From contig JASSKH010000028.1 in the NCBI GenBank assembly GCA_031763025.1, positions 1,488,001 through 1,552,000 of the forward strand: 64,000 nucleotides of DNA, read 5' to 3'. The position numbers and the translations under genes were made by a program. Positions 30,740-43,439 of this stretch are shown here, one piece after another. How positions within the stretch are numbered: position 1 is the first letter of the stretch; every line of letters begins with the position of its first letter. The notes beneath the pieces are model-generated. The model saw only the letters and a program-made list of their open reading frames with translations, was not told the origin of the DNA and ran no database searches. The stretch comes from Macrocystis pyrifera (Eukaryota > Sar > Phaeophyceae > Laminariales > Laminariaceae).

Positions 30740-33700
30740 CCAGGTGCCCAATGCTCATATTGTACACATGATTTATTTTCTGAATTCGGGGAGACGAAAT
30801 ACAAGACCGGCAGACTCTTGGCCCGCAATATACATTTTTTTTTGGATTTTCGTCAACAAAAAATATTACGGAACAAGCGACAAAATTTATAAAATAACAC
30901 ACATCGACATTTTCGACTCAATTCTTTATTTTCATACACGATATCACGAGTATACCCGCCCCTGCCACGCTTCAGGTCCCGAGCTCGACCCGTGCTGGGC
31001 TCCGCGTTATCCAAGCGGCCTTCAACCAGCGCCCAGCCATATCGAGCCGCGCTGTGTGGCGCCATGTGGTGAGAGGCCCAACAAGCGAGAAGTACACATA
31101 TAGGCAAGATAAGGTTCCCCTCCGGGAAGTGCCTAGGGGAGTGGCTTAAGAACGAAACAATAATAATACTACGATGTATTACCTGCACACCTGTTTAAAA
31201 CTAACTGCATCTCGCCCATCATTATTAACGTGATGACGAACACACATTTTTGAGGACAGAAGAACTGCTGCTGCATTGCTGCTGTTTGTGGAAAAAGTGT
31301 TGGATCATTACTACTTGTAGTAAATATAAAAAGAGGGTACCGGTAGGACGGACACTCCTACAATATACAGGCCCGCTACAAAGAAAGTGCCCGATAAGAA
31401 CATGATGATCACTTTTTGGAGAACGCTAAGAAAATTGGGTTACGAAAAACGGCTCAGTATTAATAGTGAACTCTACACTAAATCCTGTAGAATAGCCTAA
31501 TAGTATGCTCATGACAAGGTTGTTTCAAGATGGCGCCCCAATAAGAATCTCAGGCTTACCCATACTGTACCCTTTCGGTTGACTGTACTATTAATAATCA
31601 CACCGCTATACTACTACTATTACTCTGTTCGCTGTAGGAAAAATTAAAAAAAAAGAAGCACAGACAGGCTCTGATTAACCATCCACCGTGCAGTGCGGCT
31701 CTACCACACGTGCATGGTGTTGCCGACTGTTGATGCTGTAGTTAGCTGGCAGTCAGCACGCCCTCTGCGCTGTTGGTGTCGATGTCTGTTGCCAGAGTCA
31801 CACTGCTGTGTGCAACAGCCCCAACATGATGTACGATCGCACGATCGCGCACAGCGTAATAGAGAGAGGTGTGTGTTGTTGCGGGATGATCGATCTCAGG
31901 GTCAGAGAAAAGCAGCTAGCAACAGGAATACAGCGCAGACCTACGCGCATGTAGACCTGCCACACGTGCCCGTGGCTGCCCACTGTGCTGCTGCTGCTGC
32001 TGCTGCTGCTGAACAGCGGGGTTGTAGTGTTGTATGCAGCTGGGGCTCTCTGCTCTGCTGGTGTATTGAATTGTCTGTTGTCTGTGTTGTGTATTGTCAG
32101 CTGCTGCAAGGAATTGTCTGAAAAAAATGCTACTGGTACATACTCCAACAGAACAGCACAGATGAAACAAAAAAGATGCGACATTTCAGAGGTACGTACG
32201 TACTAAATAATGCCTCTCGTACTGAAACCAGGGAAATCGTCTTTTCTACTCCCGCCCGAAAAACTTTGAGCGCCCGCCACGAGCTTCAGAGTGCACAGAT
32301 CGCGCCGAGACCAAGACCAATGTGTCCGGCCGGGTTTCCCGTGTCGGATTACTTACCGTTTTCCCCCCGAAAAGTGCTCGTGTGAAGAGAAAAGTTGGCA
32401 AAATTACGAAAATTGGACAAACATACGTATACATAACATATAAACATATTTTGAAGTATATACATATTACAGTTTGTGTAGGGTTGTTGCTGGTATGAAT
32501 ACTCATCATGACATATACCAGGTATATAATAGCTCGTCAGCTGTGTGCCGCCGCTGCTGCTGTTATTATCGCATACACTCGTACCACTGCTTGCACTTCG
32601 TGTTTCTACAAAATACGGTCAAAGCAATACCAGGTACGTCTTTGTTGCACCGCCGTTGCGCTTTTACTCTTCTCTGTGTGCGTGCTCGAACCGTTACGAT
32701 CGATCGCAGGAAACCAGCAGAGGTCGTGCCACAGGACAAAGGTTGGGCAGTTGCACTCCTCGCGGGCTTGATACTCATCATCCTTGCATGTGAGCTCATC
32801 CGATTTGAATTTACACCGGGATATAGGTGCAGTTGTTCATTCCAATCGTCCTCGAGTGGCGAGGGCATCATCATATACATCTACGAGTATCTATCTGGCG
32901 TTTTTTTCTCCGCAAGAAGCTACAAAGCCAAAAAAACATACTGCTGTACCGCAGGTACCAGGCCGTACACGAATAAAAAACGAAATAAAAAACGATGCCT
33001 CGTTGTTTTGCTCATGTTCTGCGAGTTCCCCTTCTTGGCTTCCGGTATGTGCGGGACGGGTAGGCCCAAAACTTTGTGCTGGGCGTGTGTCGTCAATTTC
33101 AACCCTGCACGTCGGCCCAGACCAACCCAATCCCAGGCCTGACCCTATAACCCTAACCCTACCCCGAACCCGAATCTCAACCCTTTGGGGGGCTCGAGGT
33201 CGGCAGGGGTGACAGCGTGTTTTGGTGCCGTTTTCCCGAAAAATATCCGGGCGGCCGAAAGCCCCCCCCTGCCTTGACCAGTAAGACCCGCACCCTGCAC
33301 AAAGTTTAGTGCTAACCCATTCTGCACATAGGGCGAGTCCCCATTCTTCTTTCAACTCGCCGACCTCCACCCAGTGCCAGACCCCTGCTCGCCCACGCCG
33401 ATGAGTAGAGTCCCGTCACTGTAGATATGTATGGTCTTCTTCCTTTCTATCTCGACCCTTTTCTCAGCTGTGTTCCCAGTTCAACCGACTGCACCCGTCG
33501 TCAACTTTATGTGACTCCTGCCCATACTTTCTTCTCGACAAGCCAACGATTCAACACCTTCGACAAACCCCAGATTTCCTCCTTTCAATCTTCCAACAAT
33601 TTTTTTTTTTCTTCTAGTCCTAGACAGGGGCGTATACTGAAATTAAGTGAAAACAAAACTGAAAAAAAGTTGTTCGAATTTCATTCCTGACAAAAATCCC

Positions 33701-34510
33701 AACCCGGCGCGAATAGTATTACGGGGGACCGTAGTTAATAGGTACTAGGTATGGCGATTGACGTGTGTACCAGCGCGTAGCTGATGTATACGTCGAGACT
33801 CGATTGCCTATGACCGGTCAATACACAGTCGATGTGTGAGGCAAACACGTAGTCACTGTCAGGCGACTTGTACGTGAAGCTCCAACAGAAGAGAAGAAGA
33901 TGTTTTGGCGACTCCTGGCCGGTATTGATTGATTTGCTCAGCTGGAAGCTGATGTTGGTGGTGAGCAAAAGAAGAGTGAGCTCAAAGGGGGGGGGGCGCG
34001 TGTGCGCTCGCAGCTCGCAACAAAGGACGACCCTCATACGTCGTTCTAAGACAAAAAACAAAAAGCGGGAAATACCCTTGTATTTCGTTCAAAATAAAAA
34101 CAACACGGAGACCCTCAGTTTTACTTCAAAAAAATCAATACATCTTGGGGTACATACCCATGACCCCTGTGTAGCTATGCTGTTACTTCAACCAGAACTA
34201 AAACTATGCTACCGGTCCCGGAGGGATACTGAAGACAGCCTTCCCATTCTATACCAATAGCACGTACTACATATTTCTGTGACTTCTGTGTATGAGTGCA
34301 CAGCAGCAGATGTATTGCTGTATACCTGGTACTGCTGTAATAATCAAACTATAACGCACAGACTGGAAAACTGTCTGTTGTACCTAGAAATGCGTAAATG
34401 TATGCCAGATGACGCAAGTGTTATCGAGTAACGGCTATGTTGGCTACTGACAAGTATCATCTCTAATAATAGGACCTACGTTACAGACAAAAACCTATAT
34501 AGATACAACT
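30740..34510. other. No recognisable gene
   Basis: Contains a (CTG)n tract at 31987-32011, a telomere-like CCCTAA stretch at 33143-33164 (about two to three units, too short for a telomere) and open frames up to 222 codons with no domain. The minus frame 32891-33370 and its overlapping plus frames look like composition effects. Confidence 0.4.
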
Positions 34511-34547
34511 ATAATTACGATTTTTGAGGTCGTTGTCACTTGCTAGC

Positions 34548-34712
34548 TCTTGGCAGACAGACCGACTGATAGACAGCTCTTCGCAAACAGCCCTTCTTCT
34601 TTGAAACAGCCGAACAGCCAGCCAAACAACCTTTCTTCCTTCTTTGAAACAGCCGAACAGCCAAACAACCTTTCTTCTTTCTTCTTCCGCAAACTGCCAA
34701 CCAATAGACAGC
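34548..34712. repeat. Short tandem repeat CAGCCGAACAGCCA / TTTCTTC
   Basis: About two and a half copies of a ~50-bp unit (TTTGAAACAGCCGAACAGCC, CAAACAACCTTTCTTC) lie just upstream of the exon block at 34745. Confidence 0.55.
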
Positions 34713-34744
34713 TCTTCGCACGGCGCCTAAAAGAGGCGTCTCGC

Positions 34745-35398
34745 CTTCGACGAACGGCATAGATAGGTGCAGCTGTCGGCGGTCAAGCTGCTGCTGTCGG
34801 TGGCGAACCTGCTGGTGCTGCAACCCCTGCCTCTCCCTTCTCCACGCTCCCTAAGCTCACCTCCCCCTCGTCGAGAGGCGCGTGGTCCTCGCCCTCTGGC
34901 AAGAGAGCGGCAACGACAAAGACCGACCTGGTGCCGGCTGTTGTTTGCGACCAGTGCACGGACCAGCACTTGGTCAAGAACTCCGCGCCTGGTGGCAAAA
35001 ACGTGGCCTTCGCCACCTGCAAGGATCTCACGTGCGTGGTGGCGGGATCGTCCTGACAGGGCAACCGACTGCGAGTTCTATGCTCGCCCGATCAAGGAAG
35101 GGACTGTCTCGTACTCCCTCGAGACTGCTGACAGTGGTGAGTGTCTTATGTCTATTGTGCATGCTGTATGTTGCCAGTACGTTTTTTGGGGGGTTTCAAT
35201 TGCCTTTTTACATACCAAACTTAAGTCAAAGCGTTTATTATTTTTTTTACTCATCCATGCCCGTTCTTTCCCCGTCGTGCGTTGCGTCGGCTCCTCTTAC
35301 ACACAGTGCACGCGAACGCGCACATGCACAACTGTTTGCGGGACGTGAACGAAGGAACGGAGGATTCAGCTGTCGCCGTCACCGCTGCACCGAACGAC
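34745..35398 (+). CDS. Unknown Cys-containing protein, internal exons
   Basis: A first open block (frame 2, about 34745-35031) reads an Ala/Gly/Pro-rich lead, then DLVPAVVCDQCTDQHLVK and NVAFATCKDLTC. A second block in another frame (to 35136) reads DCEFYARPIKEGTVSYSLE and ends at the donor GTGAGT (35137). A third block, 35307-35398, lies between an acceptor (ACACAG) and a donor (GTGAGT at 35399). Joining the second to the third keeps the frame (Ser codon plus one base, then two bases). The first-to-second frame change needs either a 28-nt intron (35032-35059), which is too short to be normal, or a frameshift. No family is recognised, and further exons are not located. Confidence 0.45.
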
Positions 35399-35479
35399 GT
35401 GAGTGCTACTGCTACTGTGGTGCATTTTCGGTGCATGCACACGACTTCTGTGTGTACATGTTTGGGTGACCCCACATGC

Positions 35480-36885
35480 TCATTTTGCTCGTTTTCGGCT
35501 GCCGCTGCTGCTGCTGCTGCTGTCAACGCCACGCCATGAGTGCTGCTGCTGCTGTGCACCTGCTTCTCCTGTGCACTCGCTGCTGCTGTAGTGCTGCTGC
35601 GTTGTTGCCGTGCTGTGCACCTGCTGCTCCTGTGCACTTGCTGCTGCTGTATGTAGTGCTGCTGCGTTGTTGCCGTGCATCATGCTGGAAGCGTCCATAT
35701 TTTCGGATCGTCAATTCCGTAGGTTTTGAGATGGCGGCATACCAGGGTACATGCTTTTTTTCTTCCTTATTTTCATATCGTTGCTATGCTGCTGCTGCTG
35801 CTGCTGCTGCTGCCAACGCTGTGGCGATTCGTTGCAGCTTCTGCTGCTGCTAGTGCTGTAGCTGCTTCTGCTGCTGCTGCTGCTAATGTGCTGCCGCAAT
35901 ATCCACTGAATGTTCGTATGTACTCGGATTACTGTTTTTCTTGGTCGTTTTTGTACCCAAATGGTTCCTTTTGATACGTGAAAAAATATTTTTGTCGTTT
36001 TGCTCCTGCATTTTGCGTACGTGCTGCATTTTCTCGTTTTTGGCTTGGTTATTTTCGTATATATCGTTGCTATGCTGCTGCTGTGGTGCTGCTGCGTTGT
36101 TGCCGTACATCATGCTGCACTTGTGTGTGTACATATTTCGGTATCGTCAATGAAATTCCGTAGGTTTTGCGATTGCGGCATACCAGGGTACATACTTTTT
36201 TTCTTCCTTATTTTCATATCGTTGCTATGCCGCTGCTGCCAACGCGGATTATTGTTTTTATTGGCCATTTTTGTACCCAAATGGTTTTTTTTGATACGTA
36301 AAAAAAATATTTTGGTCGTTTTGCTCCTGCATTTTGCGTACATACTACTTTTTCTCGTATTTCGTATTGTTGCTATGCTGCTGCTGCGTTGTTGCCGTAC
36401 AGCATGCGGAGGTGGGTCTATAGTGAGGTACCACAAATACTTTTCGGACGGCCTCGGGGTACATACTTTTTTTCTCCCTTCTTTTCATATCGATGCTATG
36501 CTGCTGCTGCCAACGCTGTGGCGATCCGTTGCTGCTTCTGCTGCTGCTGCTGCTCTGCTTTTAGTGCTGCCGCAATATTCACTGGATGTTTTTATGTACT
36601 CGGATAATTGTGTTTCGTGGTCGTTTTGTGGCGCTGCTGCGTTGTTGCCGTACATCATGCTGGACATGATTTGTGAGTCTATTATTACACTTAAACTTGT
36701 GCGTGTGTACATATTTCTCTATCGTCAATGATTTTTTTTTGTGGTGCTGTTGCGTTGTTGCCGTACATCATGCTGGACGTGATTTGTGTGTGTACTGTAC
36801 TACACTTGTGTGTGTACATATTTCTGTATCGTCAAGGAAATTACGTACTTGCTGCTTCTGCTTCTGCTGCTGCTGCTGCCGTCGT
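35480..36885 (+). repeat. (CTG)n-rich diverged tandem repeats
   Basis: Units of ~250-350 bp carry CTG runs, the phrase GCGTTGTTGCCGTACA-CATGC (near 35673, 36095, 36395, 36645 and 36755) and, in two copies, TTGTACCCAAATGGTT with TTTGATACGT (35950 and 36270). Open Leu/Cys-rich frames here follow from the repeats and are not genes. Confidence 0.7.
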
Positions 36886-36949
36886 ATAGCAAGCGATTAC
36901 ATACTGCTGTTGTGCCGCTGTAGAGTAGTACAAATAATGAACTCTGCTT

Positions 36950-37640
36950 CCCCCCCACCCCTTTCCCCTCCCCCGCCATCCCTGCACGCCACTCCCGCCC
37001 CGCGCACCCTATATGTTTACTTCGACCAGGTCCGTGGCAAGTGCTACAACTGCCGCCTGACGGACTCCACCATCAAAGACGCAGACATCATCATCAAGCG
37101 CAAAAAGACTCCCTTCCATTGCGCCTGCTCCACGGCTTCGCGGAATTCCGAAGCAGTACGCCAAGCAGATTGTCGTCATCCAGGACGAACGAAAGGAAAC
37201 AAATTGTTTCCCACATTTCCCAAAATCACGATTATTTCTTCCTACACATATCCAACGGGTTCAACTGCGAACATATCCACTTTCTGGGCCTCCCGCCTCG
37301 TTACTACAGCATCCTGGAAGACTATTTACATATCATGTCTCATCCAAACTCCTATGCTGACTACATCGAAATCGCGGCCACCCAGCAACTATACAACATT
37401 TCCATAACCGTTGTCGTTGCCGGCACTGCTGCTTTCTCTCCTGTCCCAAACCAACAGCCTGTATGTTGTATATCATCCACATGCCAAGCACTACTCCACT
37501 CTCTCCCCACACTGATGAAAGATGTTATTCTTATTATTAGACGAATGTCATTCTTACTCTTGCGTCACCCGATCTTACGTTTCACATTGCATTCATAAAT
37601 AAACGCGATTATTACATCCTTCACCGTTTCTTACACAAAT
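36950..37640 (+). pseudogene. OTU-like cysteine protease fragment
   Basis: Frames change within the region. One frame reads TLYVYFDQVRGKCYNCRLTD. The main frame (37041-37440) reads ISQNHDYFFLHISNGF, then YSILEDYLHIMSHPNSYADY, then EIAATQQLYNISITVVV. Next, in another frame, comes SLYVVYHPHAKHYSTL (37456-). The order (helix with M, an acidic EI-A block, a beta strand, then a His near HY-S) resembles the second half of OTU deubiquitinases, which are also carried by some mobile elements. The catalytic DGNC block is not found. Frame changes could be introns or decay. Confidence 0.4.
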
Positions 37641-37809
37641 ACATTTATTAATAGTTTTGGTTGGCTTTGGGCTATGTCGCCAATCAATTGCAGTTATATG
37701 TACACGAAACGACGGAATACCCACTCCGAAGGAAAGCCTTGTATTTACCTATTTTTACAAGCAACATTTGGTCCTGTTTACTATGGTCCCCCGTAATATA
37801 GTAGTTTGT

Positions 37810-38668
37810 AATGATACTGTCTTGGATGAGACTGAAAGCTCGGTAATTACCTGGGTTCAAGTATGGATCATATTTGCAGTACTTGGGAGGCGTTATCGCA
37901 GATGGCACGAGGTCGGCTCTCAGTCTCCGCATGCACGAAAGGAATAAAGGTGCTGTTCTTCTGTCTCTTAAGCAAACAACACACGTGAGTATCAACGAGT
38001 ACCGACTTAACAGGCAAACCTGTCCAGGGATCCAAAGTGTCCCGACCTTGATCTTAACAAGTCGCGTCTTCGGTGTTATTTTTTCTTCTCGTTTTTGGTA
38101 TTCACTTTTCGCTTTTTCATGAAACTTCCTCCCCCCACCCCCCCCCCCCGTTGCGGGTGGCATGGCGATGGCTTTCGTTGACGATTTATTCCTGCCCCGT
38201 ATTAGGGCTAGGCCTTCCTTTCTTTATCTTTTTTTGCCTTACCTTGTCGGCTTCGTTGCCTCGTCGTTCAGAGGTGTGGGAGTGGGTTTTGAGGGGCCGC
38301 ATCTTTGACTCATGTTAAAGTTCGTGGAATCGGGGTTTCCATGAATTTCCCATAATTCTGCATATATGGTTCATCAGAGTTGGCTTGTGTTATGATACTG
38401 CCTTGAAGGAGGCTCAAAGCCTGGTAATTACCTGAGTTCAAGTATTGGGAGCGTACTTGTAGTACTTGAGAGGCGTACGTGTTGTAGATGGAAAACCAGG
38501 GGGTTTTCCCCAGCGCGAGCTCGGCTCTCAGTCTCCGTGTGCACGAAAGGAACAAAGCTGCTCTTCTTCTATCTCTAAGCAGACAACACACGTGAGTACC
38601 AACGAGTACCGACTTAATAGGCAAACCTGTCCAGGGATACAAAGTGTCCCGGCCTTGATCTTGACAAT
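37810..38668 (+). repeat. Direct repeat pair, ~260 bp
   Basis: The copies are at 37810-38060 and 38390-38668. Shared words include TCGGCTCTCAGTCTCCG, CACACGTGAGTA-CAACGAGTACCGACTTAA and GGCAAACCTGTCCAGGGAT-CAAAGTGTCCCG. The second copy has a ~25-bp insert near 38490. Confidence 0.8.
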
Positions 38669-39347
38669 TTCGTTTTCAATTCCGACATGGCGGCGAGTGT
38701 GGCTCCGTCTCCTTTTTTTGTTCGTGTACCCCTGAGAGGCATACCAGGTATACCAAGGTACGTAAATAATAATTAATTGCCTCTGGTCTTCCCCGTACCC
38801 TGTGCCAGGTCAGTAGAGCTTACCACTTACTACCTATTCGAGCTTTGGTCTGATTGGCTTTGGGTCAGGGACAGGGTTGGCCTACGTAGCTTAGGATTAG
38901 TTCTGGCTATCCTCCATCAGGAACCACTCTAGACGTGAATGTAAGCAACGACATATATTGATGCTTATGCCACAACGGCCCTTATAGCTTCGTTCACAGT
39001 GGTATGACATGTATACCTGGTGTGAACGGCTGCGATTCGGCCAGAGTGGCCATGGTCGCAGCTGTGGTCTCGTAGGTGGGTTGAAAGGGTTCGAGAAAAG
39101 GGTGGGAGAGGGCGGTAACACGACCAGGAGGTCAGAGCTTTCTTTCGCGGGGAAGAGGAGCTGCTCGAGGTGGACTTTAAGGGCCTTGCGGTTCTCACAG
39201 AGAGCCGTGGGATCGCCCCGGATTGGGTGCAGGCGTGGCAGTTTTCTGTGAGGAGGCCTCCGGTTTTATGGTAGGCCCGGCGGTGGTTGTGCCTGCTCCC
39301 AGTGGGGAAGATCCCGGTGTGGTGGGGTGCAGCGTTGGTCGCTCAGA

Positions 39348-39470
39348 ATGGCTTCGAAACTGGGGATATCGTCGTTCAGAGCGCGGGACGACTTTGTGGC
39401 ATACCTCGACTCCTTGGGCAAAGGTCGCATCTTTGGTGTGAGCGGCGGATATCCTGGTAGACGAGAGTAA
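39348..39470 (+). CDS. Short open frame, 40 residues
   Basis: ATG at 39348 (MASKLGISSFRARDDFVAYL) to TAA at 39468-39470. The preceding ~210 bases also read as protein-like pieces in another frame (LLEVDFKGLAVLTESRG), so this may be the 3' end of a decayed gene or repeat-borne frame. The last codons (GACGAGAGTAA) coincide with a word repeated at 40274 and 41599, so the frame probably runs into a dispersed repeat. No family is recognised. Confidence 0.25.
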   Translation: MASKLGISSFRARDDFVAYLDSLGKGRIFGVSGGYPGRRE

Positions 39471-40590
39471 TGTTCCGTAGCGGATATAGGATAAAAAAAT
39501 GAGAAATTCTTGTATTACCAGAAGAACGATCGGTAGGCATAGGAAAGTTCTATAGGAGTACATCAGAAACGAGGAATTCCGGAGAGTTTATGGTGACGTG
39601 GTAAGGTGAGTACAGGCGGCAGAAGCTGTGAGCACGTGTGTAGGGAGGTCCGCGGGCAGATGCATGGAGATGTCGCTGGTGTCGTCAGAGTTCCGGCAAG
39701 GTTTGCATCCTTGGACGGAGACGCGTGGCTTTGAGTCCCGTCCCGGAAAGTTATCGACCAAAATGATTCTGACACGATCGATTTCCCCTGACCTGTGTCC
39801 AGTTTTTACTCAGTTTCTCCCTTTTTTCTGTTGTCTTTCTTTTGTTTTCACTTTGGCTGTTTTCTCCTTTTTCCTTCGCTTCGAGTTCTGTCTTCTTCTC
39901 CTTTGGTCGCCCTTTCAGTGGTTATTTCAGTGAACACCCCCCCTTCGTGGTGTTTCGGTCATATCACGAGGTGTGGGGGAATCTATAGCCTCAATTCTCA
40001 ATTATTATATTTCGAATAGCCGCATCTTCGACCACCTTTTTCCTGGTTGTTTGGGATGCAATTCGTTATCATCCTTCGACCATCTTGTGGTCTGCATATG
40101 CAACCATTCAGGGTGGACTAATGTGATATGAATGAAGTACTGATGGGACTTAGATATTTTATATAGGCTGCAGTTTTGTGGTCTCAAGACTAGGAGAATA
40201 GTCCAAAGAATGGATTATTCTGGCGGATACGAGAGTAACGTTCTTCTAGGAATGTTCTTTAAGGCGGATAGCCCGCCAGACGAGAGTAATATCCCTAAAC
40301 GGAGATAAGACCATAAATGAAAAGTTCTTATATTACCAGAAGAACGATCGGTAGGCATAGGAAAGTTCTATAGGAGTACATCAGAAAAGAGGAATTAAGG
40401 AGAGTTTGTGGTGGGGGGTAGGACGAGTATATCTGGGTGTCGAGTTCCCCCCCCCCCCGACTTCTCACTTCTCTACCAAAGCACCTCCTTAGCTCTCGCC
40501 ATCAATAAAGAAGATCTATCAGAAGAAGCGAAGCATTGGTTCCCAGGCGCCGGATACATCTGCGTCCCTTACCCTTACCGCGGCCTTTTC
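39460..40590 (+). repeat. Dispersed repeat copies (partial 39460-39600; longer 40270-40590)
   Basis: Both share GACGAGAGTAAT, then TACCAGAAGAACGATCGGTAGG, CATAGGAAAGTTCTATAGG and AGTACATCAGAAA (each in one run). The longer copy continues into the segment that is inverted at 29395-29640. The spacing and orientation fit three insertions of one family. Confidence 0.75.
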
Positions 40591-40639
40591 TTCACACTGG
40601 CATATTACTTGAAAAAAACAAATCACTTTCACTTTCCAG

Positions 40640-43110
40640 TCTAACTCGTAGGAGATTTTACCTTCAGCGACCTTCTGGACAAGCCGTGGCTACAGATATC
40701 AACCTTCTCCTCCCTAGTACGTGCCTTCATTTTTATCGCGCGTAGGGTTCACCCCATTGTTCGGCGATTTCATCGAATGTTGCCAACTCACGCTCTCGCG
40801 CTTTCCGCTAATACTCAATTTTTATGTACCAAGTTAACCTTTTTCGACTTTGGCATTGCTTTTTCTTCCGGCCGTGGTTCTTCTCTCGCGCTCTCGGCCT
40901 CGGGGCACGCTGGAGGCCCGCGTGTACACACGGCTCAAGTTCGAACCCCGGGCGAGGTCCGTTGCGCGTGCTCTGGGGGTTCAAAGTCGCAAAAGCTTGC
41001 AAGTAACTGCGGGATCTGTTTCCGCGGAGCCAGCGCATGCCAGGACAATGCAAGCCCCCCACATTTTAACTTTTTTTCTCCACTGACTACCGTACAGGCG
41101 TGTGGCAGCACTCGCTTCAAGCCTTCCCCGTTCTTACAGCAACCAACTACTACCTTTTTTTTTCCTTTGAACACAACATCAGCCCATGCCTCGTGTTTCC
41201 CCAACAAGAGACCCGTGAGTGTGCTACGTGCGTGTCGCTTTTCGCCTTGAGACACCTCCGGAACTTCATGTTACCCACATCCCGAAGGGGAACTTTCTAT
41301 CTTACGGATGGAATTTCGACTTTTATCTCCGTTCTGCTCCCCGCATCATTGCTCTGTGCGAGCGGGTGCGTGCATATATTTATGTATTTCGTACTTGAAA
41401 ATAGAGTTAAGTACTGGGTTTATGACAAAAAGTGGGATACCCCCCCAAAACATTAGGTAATAAGGTACTCTGTTTTTCGCCGACGGGGAGGTCTATGCGT
41501 TCCGATAAACTCCAAATAAAAAACTGCAACGCTCGACGAACTCCCTGGACCCCACACAACCATCCAGAGAGTTTCTGTTTTTTTCGCGAGTGTATACTGC
41601 AGCGGGTAAACGAGAGTAATCAATAATGGCGTGGGAGCACGTACCCGTTTTCGTCATGCTTACGCGAGGGTACACCCTGCCGCCTCTACTGAGTTTGGGA
41701 GGTACCCCTTGTCGGTATGAATTTTCCGTTTTTCGAACGTTGCGAATGGAAGTACCCCCTGCTGGCACTAAAAGTCGAGCTCGTGGTTGATGTGGCACTA
41801 CGAAAGGACTACGTCCCACGTTGAAGCAACCAACGGCGCAGACCCGTTCAAACGTGATCAGCATACATACGTGGTCAACATAGTACACCACAGAGCTGGT
41901 TGCGTGGTGATACCATGATGAGACATGATGAGAGAAGGTTGTGAGTGACACCCATCTCGTGCAGCCCTGCCGGCTCCAGATCACGGAGAAACAGATAATA
42001 GTCTCACACTATGTGTACAACTCGAGTTACTCTTACGGATGTTTTGATGGGTGGCCTGTGGCCCCTACACGACGCAACGACGCAAGCTACCACCACGAGG
42101 CAACTACCCTAAGGCAACTACCGTAAGGCAACCGCCACCTGTCTGCAGTCGAGAGTCCCTAGAGTAAACCCGTATCGCTCGCGATCTGCCCTCGTACTGG
42201 ATACCGCAAGCACAACAGACACACATATATATATATCAGCAACCCAGATGCATTGAAAGAGATAAAAGCGAAAAACAAGGAAATAAAATGATTGAAGTAC
42301 GTACGTACAAACTCTGAAGAGATGAACGAACCAAGCGAGGATTAAGATTTGTGAATCAACTGCCACTGCCAACGAGCAGACAGCAGTGGGCTGTATCCGT
42401 CCTTCCTTGCATGGCGCCAAACCAAACAATAGAGAGGTTTGGGTCGTTGTCAAATCCCTACTTCTTCGTTTTGTGGTATGGGCATAGAGTCTATATGTAT
42501 ATATAGATATGTGCTGCACAGAGCACGGAACGACCTTCTCGAAGCCAGCATTTGATTTCGCCGTGCACTTTTTCCGGTATTAATTGTTGCTCTACGATTC
42601 AGTACGTGTACGCGCAGGTATACTATATTAACACAGAGTATGACGCTTCCATATAATGGATGCCTCTCAATGGATGAAGCGTACGCTCGCGGTGCGCAGA
42701 TGTGTAACCAGTACGTACCAGGTACCATAATTTTCGGTTGTTTGGAGAGGAGAGTGCTTGTACGAGGCCGTTGGTCCGTTCGGAGGCAAGACACTCTTCG
42801 ATTGTTATGGTGTATATGTGAAGAATAGTGACCATGGAACCGCGCACATCGTGCTGGGCCGTCGGATTGATGTTGACCACCACCTAAAAAACGAGAACCT
42901 CTCCGCTGATGAAAAGCAGTGTCTCCCTTTCTGTCCTTTTTCGGGGGGGGAGGGGGAGGGGGGTGTACCCCTTCTTGTCATGTGCCCTACTTTGTATGTC
43001 TAGACTATAGTCCGTGCGACTGGCTGTATATCGCGGGACGAAGTCGTGTCTAGCGATTTTGACCGCATTGTTGCAGGACTCCGCAGTATATTACGGAAGC
43101 ACGATTTACG
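40640..43110. other. No recognisable gene
   Basis: Open frames up to 163 codons (minus 41493-41984) and 157 codons (plus 40777-41250) have no motif I recognise. Composition is mixed with short microsatellites (TATATA near 42225 and 42495). Confidence 0.4.
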
Positions 43111-43117
43111 GGGTCAA

Positions 43118-43395
43118 CTCGTGCGCCGGGTGCGATTGGGAAATGTGTCGTTCGACTTCGCCATAAGGCGTGGGAGCGGGAGAATCTAGATGTAAATATA
43201 TCAATCAATGTTGTGAGGACAAGATGCTTCTCATCTTTTCCCCCCGTCACCCTGGAAAACCATTCAAATATATATATTTTGCAACCCATCCGGGGATACA
43301 TGAAACCCACCGCATATCTCCGCAGATCAATTTGCCGATACACAAATCACACCAATCAGCTCAATCAGACTATGGTACGAACAAATTCCACCCCC
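43118..43395. repeat. LTR-like direct repeat, copy 1
   Basis: Diverged copy of 50409-50690. Shared words include CGCCGGGTGCG, CGCCATAAGGCGTGGGAGCGGGAGA (in part), GTTGTGAGGACAAGA, GCAACCCATCCGGGG and ACACAAATCACACCAATC. It may be a solo LTR or the far LTR of copia-2. Confidence 0.7.
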
Positions 43396-43439
43396 CCCTG
43401 CTTGTTTTACAGTCATGACAACCTTAATCCAGTCATAAT

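Noticed and set aside
33143..33164. Telomere repeat (CCCTAA)n
   Set aside because: Only two to three imperfect units, too short for a telomere or a clear interstitial telomere.
35480..36885. Leu/Cys-rich plus frames up to 244 codons
   Set aside because: They follow from CTG runs and local duplications.
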